The notes beneath the pieces are model-generated. The model searched no databases and was not told the origin of the DNA. It saw nothing but the letters and a program-made list of their open reading frames with translations. From Actinomycetes bacterium (lineage in GTDB: Bacteria > Actinomycetota > Acidimicrobiia > Acidimicrobiales > Microtrichaceae): a stretch of DNA of 19,214 nt. The position numbers and the translations under genes are program-made. Shown here in pieces: positions 1 through 7,589 of the stretch. How positions within the stretch are numbered: position 1 is the first letter of the stretch; every line of letters begins with the position of its first letter. The stretch covers positions 1-19,214 of the forward strand of contig JAEYSR010000043.1 in assembly GCA_023434535.1 (NCBI GenBank), in the 5' to 3' direction.

Positions 1-189
1 GCGGACGCGGTGCGCCACCGCTTCTCCGACGAGCTCGATGAGGACGATCCACGACCTCGCATGGTCGGAGCGATGGCCATGGCCGCCGCTCGTCTGGCGT
101 GCGACCGATGGCTCGAGAGCGAGGGGACCGGCGACCTGCCGGCGCTCATGGAGAGCCAGCTCGCGGGGTTCGCTCTCGAACCTCGATGA
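1..189 (+). CDS. TetR-family transcriptional regulator, C-terminal end (partial)
   Basis: Reading frame 1 is open from the window edge to a TGA at 187-189 and gives 62 residues. The DNA-binding N-terminus lies outside the window. The visible part has the helical pattern of a TetR C-terminal domain: an arginine/methionine-rich helix (RPRMVGAMAMAAARLACDRWL), then LPALMESQLAGFALEP as the last helix. This resembles MftR-like TetR proteins of actinomycetes. I infer a dimeric repressor. Because only the end is visible, neither its ligand nor its target can be given. The following sulfotransferase is on the same strand after 93 bp that hold a strong hairpin. Confidence 0.6.
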   Translation, partial: ADAVRHRFSDELDEDDPRPRMVGAMAMAAARLACDRWLESEGTGDLPALMESQLAGFALEPR

Positions 190-198
190 CCCGGTTCC

Positions 199-238
199 GG
201 CAGTCATCCAGATCGCCGCAGCGGCCGGGATGACTGCC
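199..238. terminator. Nested hairpin after the TetR gene
   Basis: GGCAGTCATCC at 199-209 is perfectly complementary to GGATGACTGCC at 228-238. The 18-nt loop contains a second small stem (GCC/GGC). It begins 10 nt after the TetR stop. There is no T-run, so it is not a textbook intrinsic terminator. It may be an actinobacterial-type terminator, a processing site or an operator. Confidence 0.45.
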
Positions 239-282
239 AGGACCGCCACCGACACCAGCCAGGACACCGACCAGGGGGACAG

Positions 283-1467
283 ATGACAGCAGCAGGGACC
301 ATCCCATCGCCGGACGCGCTCATCCAGGCCGCGATCGACGCCACGGGCCTCGACGACTTCGGCGAGCCGACGTGGCGGGAGGGAATGGAGCTGTACGCGG
401 AGTCGCTCAACGAGACGGCCCAGCTCAACGAGATCGGCCTGAGCGTCGCTCCCGACGGGATCGTCGGCGACCTCAGCAACCGGCTCCAGCTCGTCCAGTG
501 GCGCAAGGACCACCCTGCGGTCGCCGAGCAGGAGATCGTCGCCCCGATCATCATCGTGGGGCTCCCGAGGACCGGCACGTCGATCCTCCACGACCTGATG
601 GCGCAGGACCCCGCCATGCGTGCGCCGCTGAGCTGGGAGGTGGAGCGACCGGTGCCCGCGCCCCGGACCGCGACCTTCACCACCGACCCACGCATCGCCG
701 AGGCCCAGGCGCAGTTCGACCTCGTCGACTCGATCATCCCGGGCTTCACCGAGTTCCACGAGCTCGGCGCGCAGCTGGCGCAGGAGGACGTGCGGATCTG
801 GTCGACCGAGTTCCGCTCGATGATCTTCTCGCTGCAGTTCGAGGTGCCCGCCTACAACGAGTGGCTCCTGCACACCGCCGACATGGCCCCGGCGTACCGC
901 TGGCACCGGCACTTCCTCCAGCACCTCCAGTCGGAGCACATGGTCGACCGGTGGCTGCTCAAGTCACCCGCCCACCTGTGGAACTTCGCGGAGCTCATCG
1001 GCGAGTACCCCGACGCCATCGTCATCCACTGCCACCGCGACCCGCTGAAGGTGATGGCGTCGATCAGCGCCCTCGGCGCGTCGCTCCGGGAGATGACGAC
1101 CGACGACTTCGACGTCCGCACGCTGGCTGCGCAGTACAGCACCGACCTCACCTTCGGACTCGACCGCGCGCTGGCCCAGCGCAAGGACGGGATCTTCCCG
1201 GAGGGTCAGGTGATCGACGTCCTCTACCAGGACTTCCGCCGCGACCTCCTCGGGACGGTGGCCCGGATCTACGACCAGCTCGGCATCGAGCTGACCCAGG
1301 AGGCCGCCGACCGCCAGAAGGCGTTCCTCGAGGCGCATCCCGGCGACGCGCAGAACAGCCTCCGGCGCTACACGTGGGAGCAGACGGGCCTGGACGAGGG
1401 CGCCATGCGCGAGCGCACCAGGGCCTACCAGGAGCACTTCGGCATCGAGTCGGAGCAGCTGAGCTGA
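283..1467 (+). CDS. Sulfotransferase family protein (PAPS-dependent)
   Basis: This 394-residue protein should transfer a sulfo group from PAPS to an unknown acceptor, probably in the cytosol. The 5'-phosphosulfate-binding loop is IIIVGLPRTGTS at residues 89-100. The 3'-phosphate-binding region is HCHRDPLKVMASI at 249-261, and the family's WLLKSPAHL stretch is at 224-232. Length and motif order fit the actinobacterial Sulfotransfer_3-type group, which is often annotated only as sulfotransferase and is abundant in mycobacteria. The ATG at 283 follows GGGGG at a suitable distance. The gene stands alone between the TetR remnant and the ion channel. The substrate cannot be inferred from context; the upstream TetR might control it. 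Confidence 0.9.
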   Translation: MTAAGTIPSPDALIQAAIDATGLDDFGEPTWREGMELYAESLNETAQLNEIGLSVAPDGIVGDLSNRLQLVQWRKDHPAVAEQEIVAPIIIVGLPRTGTSILHDLMAQDPAMRAPLSWEVERPVPAPRTATFTTDPRIAEAQAQFDLVDSIIPGFTEFHELGAQLAQEDVRIWSTEFRSMIFSLQFEVPAYNEWLLHTADMAPAYRWHRHFLQHLQSEHMVDRWLLKSPAHLWNFAELIGEYPDAIVIHCHRDPLKVMASISALGASLREMTTDDFDVRTLAAQYSTDLTFGLDRALAQRKDGIFPEGQVIDVLYQDFRRDLLGTVARIYDQLGIELTQEAADRQKAFLEAHPGDAQNSLRRYTWEQTGLDEGAMRERTRAYQEHFGIESEQLS

Positions 1468-1515
1468 CACCGAGGTCCGCGTCCGGACGAGCGACGCGGG
1501 CCATCATCGGCGGCG

Positions 1516-2454
1516 ATGGATGCACCACCGCCGGCGGATCCGACGGACGGCCCGAACGCGGCGACGGCGGACGCATCTGCGAGCACCCGACGGCGACGAC
1601 GCCCGAAGGAGCGTCGCTGGGGGCATGCACGATCGCCCGAGGACGCCGCGTACCTCGAGCGCTTCGAGTCGATCATGCAGGTGCCGCTCATCGTCTCGGC
1701 GGTCCTGCCCCTGATCATCGTCCCGGAGTCAGGCGGCTGGCTCGGCGTCCTCGTCGGCGTCGCATCGTGGCTCGTGTTCCTGGTCGACTACGTCGTCCAC
1801 GTGCGGCACCTGGTCCACTACCGCCGCACCGGGTTCGGGCGCTTCGACCTCGCCGTGGTGATCGTGACCGCTCCCTGGTTCCTGCTCCCGGGCGCCCAGT
1901 CGGGTCGGTTCGTGGTGATCCTGCGAATCGCCCGCCTGGCTCGCGTGGTCGCCGCATCGAGAGGCTCGCGTCAGCTCTTCGAGCGCATCGGCCGCGTGCT
2001 GGTGGTGGCGTTCGGCGTCGTGCTCGTCGGCTCGATCTTCGCCTACTACGCGGAGCACCCGGTCAACCCCGAGTTCGCGACGATCGGTGACGCCATCTGG
2101 TGGGGTGTGGTGACGATCACGACCGTCGGGTACGGCGACATCGTCCCGGTCACCGCCACCGGCCGCTGGGCGGCGTTCGCCATCATGGTCACCGGCATCG
2201 CGGTCCTCGGCGTGCTCGCCGGTTCGCTCTCGAGCTTCTTCCGTCTGGGCCCCGAGACCTCGACCGCCGACGATGCGACGTCGACCGACGCCGACGGGTC
2301 CGTGTCGGTCGCTCTGGAGGCGCTGACCGCAGAGGTCTCGGCGCTGCGGGCACAGGTCGAGGCACTCACGCGAGCTCGCGACGGGACGGGCAGCGACAGG
2401 ACCGGCAGCGACACGACGGGCAGCGACGCCGGCGGGAGCAGCGACGAAGCCTGA
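1516..2454 (+). CDS. Voltage-gated-type potassium channel, 6-TM
   Basis: This 312-residue inner-membrane protein has the selectivity filter TTVGYGD at residues 202-208, the K+ channel signature. Before it lie hydrophobic segments at about 55-70, 75-95 and 111-125, then an S4-like helix with arginines every third residue (R137, R140, R143 in ILRIARLAR). Pore-flanking helices are at about 160-178 and 220-242. The N-terminus is polar with a basic cluster (RRRRRPKERR). After the last helix come a predicted coiled coil (264-288) and a short repetitive Gly/Ser/Asp tail, which suggests a cytosolic oligomerisation tail. The stop lies 3 bp from the stop of the convergent DUF1254 gene. The ion selectivity is inferred from the filter. 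Confidence 0.93.
   Translation: MDAPPPADPTDGPNAATADASASTRRRRRPKERRWGHARSPEDAAYLERFESIMQVPLIVSAVLPLIIVPESGGWLGVLVGVASWLVFLVDYVVHVRHLVHYRRTGFGRFDLAVVIVTAPWFLLPGAQSGRFVVILRIARLARVVAASRGSRQLFERIGRVLVVAFGVVLVGSIFAYYAEHPVNPEFATIGDAIWWGVVTITTVGYGDIVPVTATGRWAAFAIMVTGIAVLGVLAGSLSSFFRLGPETSTADDATSTDADGSVSVALEALTAEVSALRAQVEALTRARDGTGSDRTGSDTTGSDAGGSSDEA
2386..2430 (+). repeat. 15-nt tandem repeat inside the channel gene
   Basis: Three imperfect 15-nt units (ACGGGCAGCGACAGG, ACCGGCAGCGACACG, ACGGGCAGCGACGCC) encode a T-G-S-D-x repeat at residues 291-305 in the channel's C-terminal tail. A partial fourth unit follows. The unit keeps the reading frame, so copy number could vary without breaking the gene. 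Confidence 0.75.
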
Positions 2455-2457
2455 GGC

Positions 2458-3402
2458 TCAGCCGACCGCGACAGGAGTGGGGAAGGTCCAGGAGCCGTCG
2501 AGGATCTCGGGGCGGGGCCGGTACAGGCGCACGATGTAGTTCCAGCCGTCGGAGATCGGCAGGAAGTTCGCGGCGCCGTCCGGTTCGGTCCCGAAGCGCA
2601 CGGTGATCGCACCGTCGTCGTCCTTGGTCGCCGTCAGGTCGTTCAGGCTGTAGGCGTCGTACTCGTTCTCCTTGAAGAAGCCCTTGGCGTCGTACATGGA
2701 GATCGACCAGAACGCGTCCACCGGGACGTCCGTCACCCGCAGCTCGTAGGTCCCCACGGGCAGACCCGGGTCCTGGTTGAGGTAGAAGGCCTCGGTCTCG
2801 GGCAGGCCACCCCACCCGGCGGCCGTGCCGAGGAGGTGTCGGACCGGATCCACGTCGGCGCGTCGGCCGAAGGTGCGGTCGAAGCCCTCGACCCCGCCGG
2901 CCAGGTGCAGCAGAGGTCCGCGCGTGGCGTCGAGGCTCTCGGTGTCGTAGTCGGGCATCTCGAACGGGACCGAGGAGCCTGCGGTCAGGGCGAAGCCGTC
3001 CTGCAGCGCGTTGACGGCCGCGATGTCGTCGGGGTCGCTCGCGTCCACCAGGGTCCGGGCCACCACCGCGACGTAGGGCGTGCCGTGGTCGGCCTGCGAG
3101 ATCCGATGCTCACCCGGCTCGTGGAGGATCTCGTTCACGTAGTGGTCCTGGTTCACGATCATGACCGACAGGTAGCGATCTCCCCCGTCGGGGATCGTGA
3201 CCGTGGCGTCGTCGCGCAGGTCGACGATCGAGAAGCTGTAGAGCGTGTCGCGGTTCATCCGGATCACGGTCTGCGCCGAGATGGGCGTGGGTCGACGGAC
3301 GTGGCTCCACCCGTTCACGCCGCCGCCGGCGGCCGCGAGGTCGCGGAACATCCGGTCGGTCTCGGCTCGGGCGAAGTTGTCGACGTTCACGTGGATGCCC
3401 AT
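2458..3402 (-). CDS. DUF1254/DUF1214 domain-containing protein
   Basis: This 314-residue protein of unknown biochemical role combines an N-terminal DUF1254-type domain, with the family stretch MNRDTLYSFSIVDL at about residues 48-61, and a C-terminal DUF1214-type domain with WSISMYDAKGFFKENEYDAY at about 233-252. These two domains normally occur together in bacterial proteins of about this size or larger. No signal peptide is visible, whereas many relatives are exported. The ATG at 3402 is preceded by purine-rich AGGAGA/AGAGAGG on the minus strand. The gene is divergent from the SnoaL-like gene and convergent with the K+ channel. Confidence 0.85.
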   Translation of the reverse strand: MGIHVNVDNFARAETDRMFRDLAAAGGGVNGWSHVRRPTPISAQTVIRMNRDTLYSFSIVDLRDDATVTIPDGGDRYLSVMIVNQDHYVNEILHEPGEHRISQADHGTPYVAVVARTLVDASDPDDIAAVNALQDGFALTAGSSVPFEMPDYDTESLDATRGPLLHLAGGVEGFDRTFGRRADVDPVRHLLGTAAGWGGLPETEAFYLNQDPGLPVGTYELRVTDVPVDAFWSISMYDAKGFFKENEYDAYSLNDLTATKDDDGAITVRFGTEPDGAANFLPISDGWNYIVRLYRPRPEILDGSWTFPTPVAVG

Positions 3403-3433
3403 GCCGGCCTCTCTTCTCCTCGACTTCGGTGCG

Positions 3434-3439
3434 ACGCTA
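3434..3439 (-). promoter_or_regulatory. Candidate -10 box (TAGCGT) of the DUF1254 gene
   Basis: TAGCGT on the minus strand matches the actinobacterial TANNNT -10 pattern. It would place the transcript start about 25 nt ahead of the ATG at 3402, leaving room for the AGGAGA ribosome-binding site. No convincing -35 box is seen. Confidence 0.3.
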
Positions 3440-3488
3440 CCGCCGCCACGGTGGCGACGTTTCCCGGCCCCGGCCCCACACTGCTGGC

Positions 3489-3494
3489 TAGCGT
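3489..3494 (+). promoter_or_regulatory. Candidate -10 box (TAGCGT), leaderless start of the SnoaL-like gene
   Basis: TAGCGT ends 6 nt before the ATG at 3501, and no Shine-Dalgarno sequence is present. This spacing is that of leaderless mRNAs, which are common in actinobacteria. Confidence 0.4.
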
Positions 3495-3500
3495 CGCCGC

Positions 3501-3914
3501 ATGTCCGAGAACCTCAAGATGCTGGCGGAGTACTCGAACGCCATGTTCGACGGCGACACGGAGGCGGTCTACGACTTCTGGGCCCCTGAGTTCGTCAGCC
3601 ACGTCACCCGACGGGTCACGCCCGAGAAGGTGGGCACCGACGTGCGGGGCGAGGAGCAGATCTGGTGGGACCAGGTCCGTTCCGCCTTCCCCGACATGGA
3701 GTTCACCGTCGGTCTGCTGATCGAGTCCGACGACCTCGTCGTCTCGAACTGGACGGTGCGCGGGACCCACACCGGCACCGCCTTCTTCGATGTCGAGCCG
3801 ACCGGCGAGCCCGTCGAGATCAACGGCACGGCGATCCTGCGGATCCGGGACGGCAAGATCGTCGAGCACTGGGGCGGCCCCCACTGCCAGAAGGGCCTCG
3901 GGCTGATCCAGTAG
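3501..3914 (+). CDS. SnoaL-like / ester cyclase family NTF2-fold protein
   Basis: This 137-residue single-domain protein has the pattern of SnoaL-like proteins. It starts with an N-terminal helix (LKMLAEYSNAMFDGDTEAVYDFWAPEFVSH). It continues with AFPDMEFTVGLLIESDDLVVSNWTVRGTHTG and ends with the strand INGTAILRIRDGKIVEHWGG. The fold is a cone-shaped alpha+beta barrel that binds small hydrophobic molecules; some members are polyketide cyclases or epoxide hydrolase-like enzymes, while many have no known reaction. It may be co-transcribed with the acetyltransferase that follows after about 20 bp. The exact substrate is unknown. Confidence 0.85.
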   Translation: MSENLKMLAEYSNAMFDGDTEAVYDFWAPEFVSHVTRRVTPEKVGTDVRGEEQIWWDQVRSAFPDMEFTVGLLIESDDLVVSNWTVRGTHTGTAFFDVEPTGEPVEINGTAILRIRDGKIVEHWGGPHCQKGLGLIQ

Positions 3915-3936
3915 CGAAGTGCCGCCCGTGGACGAC

Positions 3937-4410
3937 ATGAGCATCACGATCCGCCGAGCAGACGAGCGGGACCTCGACACCGTGGTCGGCCTGCGCCTGC
4001 AGTTCCTCTCGGCCGTGCGTGGCGACGACCACGTGCCGTCGCCGGAGTTCGCCGCTGCGACCCGGTCGTTCCTCGAACGGGAGGCCTCGCTCGGTCGTGC
4101 CGCAACGTGGATGGCCGAGCAGGACGGCCGTGCCGTCGGGTTGGTGACACTTCTGATCTGGCCCCGCCCACCGCTGCCCGACGACGACCGGACCTTCGAC
4201 GGCTACGTCATCAACATGTTCGTGGAGCCGCCGTCGCAGGGACGAGGCATCGGTCGGCGGCTGATGGACACGTGCCTCGAGGGGGCGACGACGCTCGGCG
4301 TCCGCACGATCTCGCTGGTGCCCACCGAGGCGGGCCGACCCCTCTACGAGTCGAACGACTTCGAACCGCAGACCGGCCGGATGGCACGTCTCGTCCCGCC
4401 CGCGAGCTGA
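3937..4410 (+). CDS. GNAT family N-acetyltransferase
   Basis: This 157-residue protein should transfer an acetyl group from acetyl-CoA to an amine. The N-terminal ITIRRADERDLDTVVGL is the usual beta1/alpha1 start. The acetyl-CoA-binding motif A is NMFVEPPSQGRGIGRRLMD at residues 93-111, with the pyrophosphate loop QGRGIG. The motif B region ends LYESNDFEPQTGRMARLV, also typical. I prefer the ATG at 3937 because the GNAT fold starts immediately after it; in-frame GTGs at 3919 and 3928 would add up to six residues. It lies just behind the SnoaL-like gene on the same strand. The acceptor substrate is unknown. Confidence 0.87.
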   Translation: MSITIRRADERDLDTVVGLRLQFLSAVRGDDHVPSPEFAAATRSFLEREASLGRAATWMAEQDGRAVGLVTLLIWPRPPLPDDDRTFDGYVINMFVEPPSQGRGIGRRLMDTCLEGATTLGVRTISLVPTEAGRPLYESNDFEPQTGRMARLVPPAS

Positions 4411-4435
4411 CCGGCGGGCCGGACCGCCGGATCCG

Positions 4436-4999
4436 TCAGTCGGACCCGGGCTCGACGAGCTGGAGGTCCAGCTCGATCTTGATCACGTCGCCGAGCATGG
4501 CGGACGGGATCGCCGGCATCAGCCCGAAGTCCTGACGACGGATCTGCGTGGTGGCCTCGAACCCGGCGTGCTGACGCCCGTCGGCGGGGAACACCTCGAC
4601 GCCGCCGAGCTCGACCTCGAGCTGCACCGGCACGGTCACCTCCCCGATCGTCAGGTCGCCGTCGAGCCGCCACTCGTCGCCCTCGCCGGAGACCGACGTC
4701 GAACGGAACGCCAGGGTCGGTCGCAGCGTCACGTCGACCATGTCGGGTGCGAGCACGTGGGCGTCGCGATCCGCGTTGCCGGTGTCGATCGACGCCAACT
4801 GGATCGTGGCGGTGACCGACGTGGACTCTGCGGTCTCGCCGATCTGGACGTCGGCCTCGAACTGGGTGAAGCGGCCCCGGACCTTGGAGACGCCCAGGTG
4901 CCGGATCGTGAAGCCGACCTCGGAGTGGAACATGTCCACGGTCCACTTGCCGGGACGGAGCGGGAGGGTGGGTGCGGATGTGCTGTCGAGGGAAGTCAT
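4436..4999 (-). CDS. YceI family protein
   Basis: This 187-residue protein has the YceI signature pieces: WTVDMFHSEVGFTIRHLGVS at residues 19-38, VRGRF soon after, and SIDTGNADRDAHV at 70-82. YceI proteins are lipocalin-like beta barrels that bind long isoprenoid or lipid chains. Unlike Escherichia coli YceI, no signal peptide is visible, which is common for actinobacterial cytosolic members. The ATG at 4999 is chosen because homology starts about 15 residues later; a GTG 9 nt upstream is an alternative. The gene is divergent from an XRE regulator, with a 101-bp gap holding a perfect inverted repeat, so that regulator probably controls it. Confidence 0.9.
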   Translation of the reverse strand: MTSLDSTSAPTLPLRPGKWTVDMFHSEVGFTIRHLGVSKVRGRFTQFEADVQIGETAESTSVTATIQLASIDTGNADRDAHVLAPDMVDVTLRPTLAFRSTSVSGEGDEWRLDGDLTIGEVTVPVQLEVELGGVEVFPADGRQHAGFEATTQIRRQDFGLMPAIPSAMLGDVIKIELDLQLVEPGSD

Positions 5000-5044
5000 G
5001 TCGGCCACTGTGCGGCCGTCGTGGGCCAGGTGGGAGACCGGGAA

Positions 5045-5071
5045 GATCCTGGTAGTGGTGGGGCCAGGATC
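5045..5071. promoter_or_regulatory. Inverted repeat, putative operator between yceI-like and XRE genes
   Basis: GATCCTGG at 5045-5052 and CCAGGATC at 5064-5071 are perfect inverted arms with an 11-nt spacer. The half-site centres are 19 nt apart, about two helical turns. The repeat lies between two divergent gene starts, where a dimeric regulator controlling both genes would bind. Confidence 0.5.
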
Positions 5072-5100
5072 GAAGGGTCGACCGCTGGCACACTGGATGC

Positions 5101-5970
5101 GTGGCCGATCTGCCCCCGCTCGCCCAGTTCCTCCGGTCCCGCCGCGAGGCCCTGACGCCCGAGCGCGCCGGGTTGGTGGGAGGCGGCCGACGTCGCACCC
5201 CCGGCCTGCGTCGCGAAGAGCTGGCCACGCTCGCCACCGTGAGCATCGACTACCTGATCCGCCTGGAGCAGGGGCGGGACACGAACCCGTCGCCGGAGGT
5301 GCTCGCCGCCCTCGGCAGCGCACTCCAGCTCAGCCCCGAGGAGATGCGGCGCCTGCACGCGCTGGCCGCGGTCGGCTCGTCCCCGGCGCTGCAGCAGTCC
5401 TGCCCGGCGCCGCCGGCGCTCGACGCCGACGTGCCCGACTCGGTGCGGTTCGTCCTCGACCAGATCGATCCCACCGCGGCGTTCGTCGTGGGCCCCCTCG
5501 GCGACGTGGTGGCATCGAACCGGTCGTGGGACGCCCTGGCGGAGCCGATCGGGCTCCTCGAGGTCCCGAACCTCATTCGCCACGTGTTCCTCCACCCCGA
5601 TGCCCACCAGCTGTACCCGGACTGGGAGGCGGTGGCGGATGGCGAGGTCGTCCGCCTGCGCAGCACCCACCTCGAGCTCGAGAGCGATCCCCGCTTCGTC
5701 GCGCTGCTCGAGGAGCTGTCCGCCGTTCCGGACTTCGCCGAACGGTGGCGCGCCCATCCCATCGCCCGTCCGGTGCGCAGCGAGTTGCTGCTCGACCATC
5801 CCGAGTTCGGCTCGCTGCGGATCACCCAGGAGGCGATGACCCTGGCGAGCGACGACCAGCAGCTCATCTGCTGGGTCCCGGCCGACGCCGCGACCGAGGC
5901 GGCCGTCCGTCGGGCGGCCCAGGGCGATCCGTCGGCGACCGGCCACCTCCGGCTCGTCGGCGGCGAGTAG
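5101..5970 (+). CDS. XRE-type regulator with MmyB-like ligand-binding domain
   Basis: This 289-residue protein has an N-terminal helix-turn-helix: LAQFLRSRREALTPERAGL, then the RRTPGLRREELATLATVS segment with the recognition helix near residues 45-57 and YLIRLEQGRDTNPS. This is the characteristic layout of actinobacterial MmyB/MmyR-like XRE regulators. The remaining roughly 200 residues match the PAS-like MmyB ligand-binding part, including FVVGPLGDVVASNRSWDAL and LRSTHLELESDPRF. That domain is thought to bind small or fatty ligands. The GTG at 5101 is the only reasonable start. It is divergent from the YceI gene, its likely target. Confidence 0.9.
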   Translation: MADLPPLAQFLRSRREALTPERAGLVGGGRRRTPGLRREELATLATVSIDYLIRLEQGRDTNPSPEVLAALGSALQLSPEEMRRLHALAAVGSSPALQQSCPAPPALDADVPDSVRFVLDQIDPTAAFVVGPLGDVVASNRSWDALAEPIGLLEVPNLIRHVFLHPDAHQLYPDWEAVADGEVVRLRSTHLELESDPRFVALLEELSAVPDFAERWRAHPIARPVRSELLLDHPEFGSLRITQEAMTLASDDQQLICWVPADAATEAAVRRAAQGDPSATGHLRLVGGE

Positions 5971-6053
5971 GTCGACTGCCGGCAGGCCGCGTCGTCGGCT
6001 CATCCGGACCGCATCAGCGGAATCGTGTGGACGCCGATCCGGTTGCACCCGAC

Positions 6054-6416
6054 ATGACCTCCGGCCACACCGTCACGATCACCCAGGGGACCGAGCACGT
6101 CGAGGTGCGGCTGGGAGACCAGCTGCTGGCGGAGTCCGACCGCCCTCTCCTGCTCGACGAGACCGGTCTCCCCCGTCGCTACTACCTGCCACCGGAGGAC
6201 GTCCGGATGGAGCTGCTGTCACCGACGACGTTCCACACCACCTGCCCGTTCAAGGGCGAGGCGTCCTACTGGTCGGTCCAGGTCGGCGACGAGGTCCAGG
6301 ACGGCATCGTGTGGTCCTACGAGGACCCGATCGAGGCCGCGTCCGACATCGCCGGGCACCTGTCCTTCTACCCGGAGCGCGTCACCATCACCGTCGACGG
6401 AGCGCCCCTCGACTGA
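6054..6416 (+). CDS. DUF427 domain-containing protein (short form)
   Basis: This 120-residue protein contains one DUF427 domain, with the family landmarks YYLPPEDVRMELL, TTCPFKGEASYWSV and IAGHLSFYPERVTI. The conserved Cys of CPFKG is present. DUF427 proteins are small beta-rich proteins of unknown function, frequent in actinobacteria. I chose the ATG at 6054; a GTG at 6027 would add nine residues. There is no clear ribosome-binding site ahead of either. A longer paralogue lies at 13118-13618 on the other strand. Confidence 0.85.
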   Translation: MTSGHTVTITQGTEHVEVRLGDQLLAESDRPLLLDETGLPRRYYLPPEDVRMELLSPTTFHTTCPFKGEASYWSVQVGDEVQDGIVWSYEDPIEAASDIAGHLSFYPERVTITVDGAPLD

Positions 6417-6477
6417 CGATCACTCACCGGCGCCGACGTCGCGTCGGCACGCGTGGCACAGCACGCCGTCGAACCCG

Positions 6478-6527
6478 TGGACTCGGGCCACGACCCCTTC
6501 GCTACGCTCTCGGCGGAGCGGAAGGGG
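6478..6527 (+). promoter_or_regulatory. Candidate promoter and ribosome-binding site of the lipoprotein gene
   Basis: TGGACT at 6478-6483 and TACGCT at 6503-6508 (19-nt spacer) resemble -35 and -10 boxes. AAGGGG at 6522-6527 is a good Shine-Dalgarno sequence for the ATG at 6533 and decides the start. The -35 assignment is weak. Confidence 0.35.
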
Positions 6528-6532
6528 ACACG

Positions 6533-7552
6533 ATGCGGGGATCTCGGCGGTTCAGCGGAGCACTGGTCGCGCTGGCGGTGGCGACCACGACGGTCGCGGG
6601 CTGCACGACCACGCCCGATGGCCAACCGATCGGCGACTGCCGCACGGCGCCGGTCGATCTCGGGCCCGCCTCGAAGGTCGCCGACGTCTCGGCGGACGGC
6701 TCCCTCATCGCGGCGATCACCTACGCCGATGACGGGTCGAGCACGATCGATCTGATCCACCGACTGACGGGGGCCCGCCAGACGATCCTCGCGACCACTC
6801 CCCTCGGCGACGGCGCCGAGGTCTGGATGTCCGACGACGGCGCCCGAGTGCTGCTCCTCCGCTCCGAACCCGGCCTCGCGCCCTACGTCCTTCACGACGT
6901 GGCGTCGGGCCAGAAGGTCCCGGTCGACGCCAGCATCACCTCCCACGTCGCCGTGTCCGATGACGCGCTCCGGGTCGTCGAGCGGACCACGTCGGGATGG
7001 GCGATCGCTCACGTGGTCACCGGCGCTCGGACCCCGCTCGGGATGACCGCCCCGGCCGGCACCGCCGTCGTGGCGTTCAGCCCCGACCTGTCCCGGGCCG
7101 TGCGCTCGACCTCGGGCAACGCGACCTACCGACACGTGGAGGTCCTGGACACGGTGACGGGTTCGGTCGTCCGGGATCTCGGCAGCGTGCACTCCGAGTC
7201 AGCCGGCTACCTCGACGTGCGGTTCCTGGACGACGACACCCTCCTGTTCGACGACGCCGTCCCGGCGTCCGCGCCCACCGATGCCGTGGCCGATGACGGA
7301 GCTTTCCTCGTCGACGTGCCGTCGGGTGCCGTCACCAGGCTCGACCCCGGCATCCCCGGCGCCCACACCTCGCATTCCACGACCGACGGCCGGCGATCGG
7401 TGACGTCGACCTGGTCTCCCGCACGATCCTGGCTCCGCTCCGACGGGGTCAACACCCCGTTGGGAGATCTGTGGTTCGGGTGGACGACCGATCGCGACCT
7501 CACGGTGCTGGTGCGCGCGGACGACGGTCGTGTCGTCGTCCGCTGCGTCTGA
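6533..7552 (+). CDS. Lipoprotein with propeller-like repeats
   Basis: This 339-residue protein starts with a basic, hydrophobic signal peptide (MRGSRRF, then ALVALAVA) ending in the lipobox VAGC. Cys24 should be lipidated and anchor the protein to the outer face of the membrane. The mature part holds repeated blades of the type DVSADGSLIAAITYADDGS, VWMSDDGARVLLLRSE and VAFSPDLSRAVRSTS. This resembles WD40/TolB-like beta propellers, with Asp-Gly turns recurring every 40-50 residues. No enzyme motif is seen, so a binding or scaffold role is likely. The ATG at 6533 is supported by AAGGGG upstream and by the signal peptide. It converges with the SRPBCC gene across a hairpin. Confidence 0.75.
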   Translation: MRGSRRFSGALVALAVATTTVAGCTTTPDGQPIGDCRTAPVDLGPASKVADVSADGSLIAAITYADDGSSTIDLIHRLTGARQTILATTPLGDGAEVWMSDDGARVLLLRSEPGLAPYVLHDVASGQKVPVDASITSHVAVSDDALRVVERTTSGWAIAHVVTGARTPLGMTAPAGTAVVAFSPDLSRAVRSTSGNATYRHVEVLDTVTGSVVRDLGSVHSESAGYLDVRFLDDDTLLFDDAVPASAPTDAVADDGAFLVDVPSGAVTRLDPGIPGAHTSHSTTDGRRSVTSTWSPARSWLRSDGVNTPLGDLWFGWTTDRDLTVLVRADDGRVVVRCV

Positions 7553-7560
7553 ACGCACGC

Positions 7561-7581
7561 GTGGCGCACTGACTGCGCCGC
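7561..7581. terminator. Hairpin between convergent genes, likely bidirectional terminator
   Basis: GGCGCA at 7563-7568 pairs with TGCGCC at 7574-7579 around a 5-nt loop. A G-C and a G-T pair extend the stem outward. It sits in the 37-bp gap between the convergent stops at 7552 and 7590. No T-run follows on either strand. Confidence 0.5.
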
Positions 7582-7589
7582 AAGGACGT

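Noticed and set aside
372..2090. Long plus-strand open frame of 572 codons over the sulfotransferase and channel genes
   Set aside because: Its product is Arg/Pro/Gly-rich with no domain, and it overlaps two genes with clear motifs in another frame. It is a high-GC shadow.
4740..6027. Upstream part of the long frame that ends with the DUF427 domain
   Set aside because: It overlaps YceI and the XRE regulator, both well supported; only the part from about 6054 matches a family.
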